55,992 nucleotides of DNA from Paenibacillus foliorum (GTDB lineage: Bacteria > Bacillota > Bacilli > Paenibacillales > NBRC-103111), in NCBI RefSeq assembly GCF_013141765.1, contig NZ_WHOD01000135.1:1-55992 (forward strand), given 5' to 3'. The translations under genes were made by a program, and so were the position numbers. Below are positions 53,463 to 55,992 of the stretch, one piece after another. Below the pieces are notes generated by a model. That model had not been told where the DNA came from. It saw only the letters and a list, made by a program, of their open reading frames with translations, and ran no database searches. How positions within the stretch are numbered: the stretch's first letter is position 1; each line of letters begins with the position of its first letter.

Positions 53463-54782
53463 TTATTTTGCTGCTGCCGGTTTAAACCAGGTGTCAGCGC
53501 TCTTTTGAACTTCATCTGCTACCTGCTCTGGTGTCTGTTTACCTAAATACATGCCTTGCATGGATGTTTCCAAAGTGACTTTTGTAGTCGGGTTGCCTGC
53601 ACTAAAATGAACTACAAACATGTATGGAGTAGAAATGCTATTAGCAAATTTTGCAATTTTCGTTACCATCGGATCATTAGACTCAATACCAGGAATTGTA
53701 CTAGGCTTTTTCAGTTCATTTGCAACCAGTGTTCCGAACTCTTTAGTCGTCATGAACTCGACAAATTTCAATGCTTCCTTCTTATTAGCTGATTTGGAAT
53801 TGACCGAGAAAGAACCATCGACCCATGTCGTTACAGAGGCTTTGTCTGCCGCAGCCGTAGGAATCGGGAACAGATCCATATCCAGATCCGGGTTCATCTT
53901 TTTCATTACAGCTATTTCCCAATCCCCCATCACCATCATACCCGCCTGCTCAGTTACGAACAGATTACGCATGTCATCCATAGAAAGACCTACATAGTTA
54001 TCTGGAAAATATTTCGTCAACCCCTGCATCATTTTTAGAGAATCTATGAATTCTTTGCTTTTAAAATTGGTTTGACCTGTGGTCACCTTTTTCACGAAGT
54101 CGTTGCCCCCGTAACTCGCAGGTCCAAGCGCGCCGTGAGTCATAGAAATAATCCAGCCCTCCTTGGAACCAAAAGCAAACGGAGCAATTTTATTTTGCTT
54201 CAATGTATCTGCCGCTTTTATTAGCTCATCCCATGTTTTGGGCTCTTGAATGTTGAATTTTTTGAACAGCTTCTTGTTATAAAAGATTTGCGTGGAGCTG
54301 AACACCGTCGGCACACCGTAGACCTTACCGTCTTTACCTGTAGCCGCAGACAATGTTTCCTTGGATAAAACGTCCATGCCTTTTATTGAATCTAAAGGCT
54401 CAAGATAGCCTGCATCCGCCAAAGCAATACCAGCCGCATAAGGACGAAGATGAATAATATCGGGACCGCCACCAGTTTGAAGAGCCGTGTTTAACACTGT
54501 ATTGTACTCGGTGTTTTTAGTCGGTTTGAAGTCGATTTCGACGTTTGGATTTTTCTTTTGGTATTCCTTAATGATTTTCTCGTAAGCTTCCTTGTCCTCG
54601 GTTCTCCAGCTGCCCATTGTCAGCTTCACCTTTTGCTGCGGCTGCTCTGCTACTTTGGTGTCCTTAGGCGCCGGTGCTGGTGCTGTCCCTTGTGGGCTCG
54701 GTTGCTCAGTCTTACTACAGCCTGCTATTACCATACTCATTGCTACTGCCGATACCAGAGAAAGTTGAACCATACGTTTCAT
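53463..54782 (-). CDS. extracellular amino-sugar-binding lipoprotein
   Basis: A 439-residue family 1 binding lipoprotein with lipobox VIAGCSK (Cys22), a Pro/Ala/Gln-rich linker, then KLTMGSWRTEDKEAYEKIIK. The NGS- and YxF-type sugar contacts cannot be assigned by eye. It delivers substrate to the two permeases. AAGGAGG, 11 bases before the ATG, is the end of dispersed repeat copy D; a cre-like site lies in the leader. Confidence 0.9.
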   Translation of the reverse strand: MKRMVQLSLVSAVAMSMVIAGCSKTEQPSPQGTAPAPAPKDTKVAEQPQQKVKLTMGSWRTEDKEAYEKIIKEYQKKNPNVEIDFKPTKNTEYNTVLNTALQTGGGPDIIHLRPYAAGIALADAGYLEPLDSIKGMDVLSKETLSAATGKDGKVYGVPTVFSSTQIFYNKKLFKKFNIQEPKTWDELIKAADTLKQNKIAPFAFGSKEGWIISMTHGALGPASYGGNDFVKKVTTGQTNFKSKEFIDSLKMMQGLTKYFPDNYVGLSMDDMRNLFVTEQAGMMVMGDWEIAVMKKMNPDLDMDLFPIPTAAADKASVTTWVDGSFSVNSKSANKKEALKFVEFMTTKEFGTLVANELKKPSTIPGIESNDPMVTKIAKFANSISTPYMFVVHFSAGNPTTKVTLETSMQGMYLGKQTPEQVADEVQKSADTWFKPAAAK

Positions 54783-54791
54783 ACTCGTTGA

Positions 54792-54846
54792 CCCTCCTTA
54801 GAGTTTTGTCAGCCTAAACTGACCTTGTAAGCGCTTGCTATTTAGC
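54792..54846 (-). repeat. 5'-UTR repeat, copy D, with cre-like site
   Basis: On the minus strand: GCGCTTACAAGGTCAGTTTAGG, then CTGACAAAACTCTAAGGAGG. Hairpin TCAG / CTGA. The end CAAAACTCTAAGGAGG matches copy B nearly exactly. The overlapping TGTAAGCGCTTGCT (54826-54839) fits the catabolite-response element at 12 of 14 positions, so CcpA may repress here. Confidence 0.55.
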
Positions 54847-54922
54847 TATTATATTTAACCTCATAATTGAGGAATAAATAGCGGTTCAGGAGGCAAGTGA
54901 TCATGCCTTGCATCCCGATCAA

Positions 54923-55795
54923 TTAAACAACCTTATCACCATTTCGTTTGGAGCCCTTAACTGCATTGCGGGTTCTATCCAAAGCCATAATGCTTTCATC
55001 ATAAGTTCGGCTGGCAATTCCCACATACAAAATATCAATAACATTCAGCTGGGCTATCCGCGAGGCCATCGCTCCACTTCTTATACTTTGCTCCAATGAG
55101 CTTGTAAACAGCCTAATGTCAGCAGCTTCCTCAACCGGATTGCTTCCAAATTTCGTTAGCGATATGACAGTTGCTCCACTTTCTTTGGCAATTTTGAGCG
55201 TTTGAATGATATTTTCCGTTTGTCCTGAATAAGAGATACCAAATGCTACATCCTCATCTGTCATGTTCGCTGCAAGAGTCGCTTGGGAGTCAAAGTCAGG
55301 CGCCGCTTCGCACCATCTGTTGATGCGGGACAGCTTTTGCTTGAAATCCTGTGCAATAACCGAGGAAGCGCCGACTCCGAATACGTACACTCTTCTAGCC
55401 TTGCTTAGGCAATCGATAGCTTTTTCAACATCTTGTTCCGACAGCACCGACATAGTATCTTGAATCGATAAAATATTGTTATGTGAAACCGATTGAATTA
55501 AAGCAGGTATCGAACCATCAATTTGAATTTCTTGATATGATTTCGTTATGTTGTGAGAGGATTTAGCCAGATCGCCTGCGATTCGCAGCTTAAGCTCTTG
55601 AAATCCCTTCAGATGAAGCGATCTCGCTAACCGAACAATTGTCGCTTCACTAACTCCAGCTAGCTCTGACAGCTTCTGCACCGATGCATTCATCACCATT
55701 TCCGGATGCTCCAGTATATACTGTGCTACCTTGCGTTCTGTCGGCTTTAAGCTTTGGAGCGACTCCTTGATGCTGACGAGTCCACCATTAATCAT
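54923..55795 (-). CDS. MurR/RpiR family transcriptional regulator
   Basis: A 290-residue regulator: HTH_6 domain (LKPTERKVAQYILEHPEMVM, ATIVRLARSLHLKGFQELK) and SIS domain (RVYVFGVGASSVIAQDF, VAFGISYSGQTENIIQTL). It heads the importer-kinase-murQ operon and probably senses MurNAc-6-P or GlcNAc-6-P. It is a paralogue of the regulator at 46711-47553; the SIS parts are clearly related (SLTKFGSN shared). Confidence 0.88.
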   Translation of the reverse strand: MINGGLVSIKESLQSLKPTERKVAQYILEHPEMVMNASVQKLSELAGVSEATIVRLARSLHLKGFQELKLRIAGDLAKSSHNITKSYQEIQIDGSIPALIQSVSHNNILSIQDTMSVLSEQDVEKAIDCLSKARRVYVFGVGASSVIAQDFKQKLSRINRWCEAAPDFDSQATLAANMTDEDVAFGISYSGQTENIIQTLKIAKESGATVISLTKFGSNPVEEAADIRLFTSSLEQSIRSGAMASRIAQLNVIDILYVGIASRTYDESIMALDRTRNAVKGSKRNGDKVV

Positions 55796-55848
55796 ACAAA
55801 ACCCACTTTCTCTCTCTTATAGCTGATTTACTTTATCTTCATAATCTC

Positions 55849-55890
55849 ATTATAAAATAATATTTCATTTTGTAAATACATTTATGAAAT
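55849..55890 (-). promoter_or_regulatory. promoter and inverted-repeat operator of the second RpiR operon
   Basis: TTTACA (55871-55876), a 16-base spacer and perfect TATAAT (55849-55854) on the minus strand. ATTTCAT (55862-55868) and ATGAAAT (55884-55890) form an inverted repeat around the -35, a likely RpiR operator. Confidence 0.6.
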
Positions 55891-55953
55891 TTTATTTCTA
55901 GATGACTTGTCCTAATTATGCTGTTGGATAAATTAATTAATTTCCATGCACGC

Positions 55954-55991
55954 AAAAAAGCAGCCGATCTAAATAGATCGGCTGCTTTTTT
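55954..55991. terminator. bidirectional terminator at the window end
   Basis: AAAAAAGCAGCCGATCT / AGATCGGCTGCTTTTTT with a 4-base loop; a perfect 17-bp stem. It probably serves a gene beyond the window. Confidence 0.88.
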
Positions 55992-55992
55992 G

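Noticed and set aside
1..55992. CRISPR arrays, tRNA or rRNA genes, prophage genes
   Set aside because: None seen on reading both strands; no regularly spaced repeats and no phage proteins.

Overview
The window looks like the chromosome of a Paenibacillus-type Firmicute. Signs of this are a Bacillus-order purine operon, strong GGAGG ribosome sites with many TTG/GTG starts, sda, a ComQXPA-like module, large membrane-bound AraC regulators with LplB/YtcP-type importers, and DUF2905 and IDEAL proteins. No rRNA, tRNA, phage, IS element or CRISPR array was seen. All assignments come from reading the sequence; no database search was run.

Layout. 1-7.5 kb: housekeeping and accessory genes (DUF3048 lipoprotein, DUF2905, sugar isomerase, DODA-type dioxygenase, MFS exporter, nucleotidyltransferase, thioredoxin, IDEAL-like protein, Rrf2 regulator). 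7.7-12.4 kb: a quorum-sensing module. On the minus strand lie comP-like kinase, comA-like regulator and comQ-like prenyltransferase; divergent on the plus strand is a 70-aa ComX-like prepeptide ending in Leu-Trp-Glu, followed by the sporulation checkpoint gene sda. 12.5-27.4 kb: the purine operon purE-K-B-C-S-Q-L-F-M-N-H-O-D on the minus strand. It is read from a TTGACA promoter with an upstream pair of PurBox-like sites and a guanine riboswitch. PurH is split: a transformylase-only protein plus an archaeal-type PurO-like IMP cyclohydrolase. Two gaps inside the operon carry copies of a large covarying palindromic element.

27.4-46 kb: a glycan-use region. On the plus strand: GH95 fucosidase, membrane AraC regulator, two permeases and a binding lipoprotein. 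On the minus strand, converging on a shared terminator: an ADP-ribosylglycohydrolase-fold protein, binding lipoprotein, two permeases, a second such protein and a fuconolactonase-like amidohydrolase, with a divergent AraC regulator. 46.7-55.8 kb: amino-sugar recycling. RpiR-nagB-nagA on the plus strand converges with RpiR, binding protein, permease, permease, BadF-type kinase and murQ on the minus strand. Neither importer region encodes an ATPase, so a shared MsmX-type ATPase is probably encoded elsewhere.

The items most worth a second look are the rearranged ComQXPA module and its candidate pheromone, the twin structured elements in the pur operon, a dispersed repeat that ends in the ribosome-binding site of four unrelated genes, and the paired modular ADP-ribosylglycohydrolase-fold proteins in a sugar locus.
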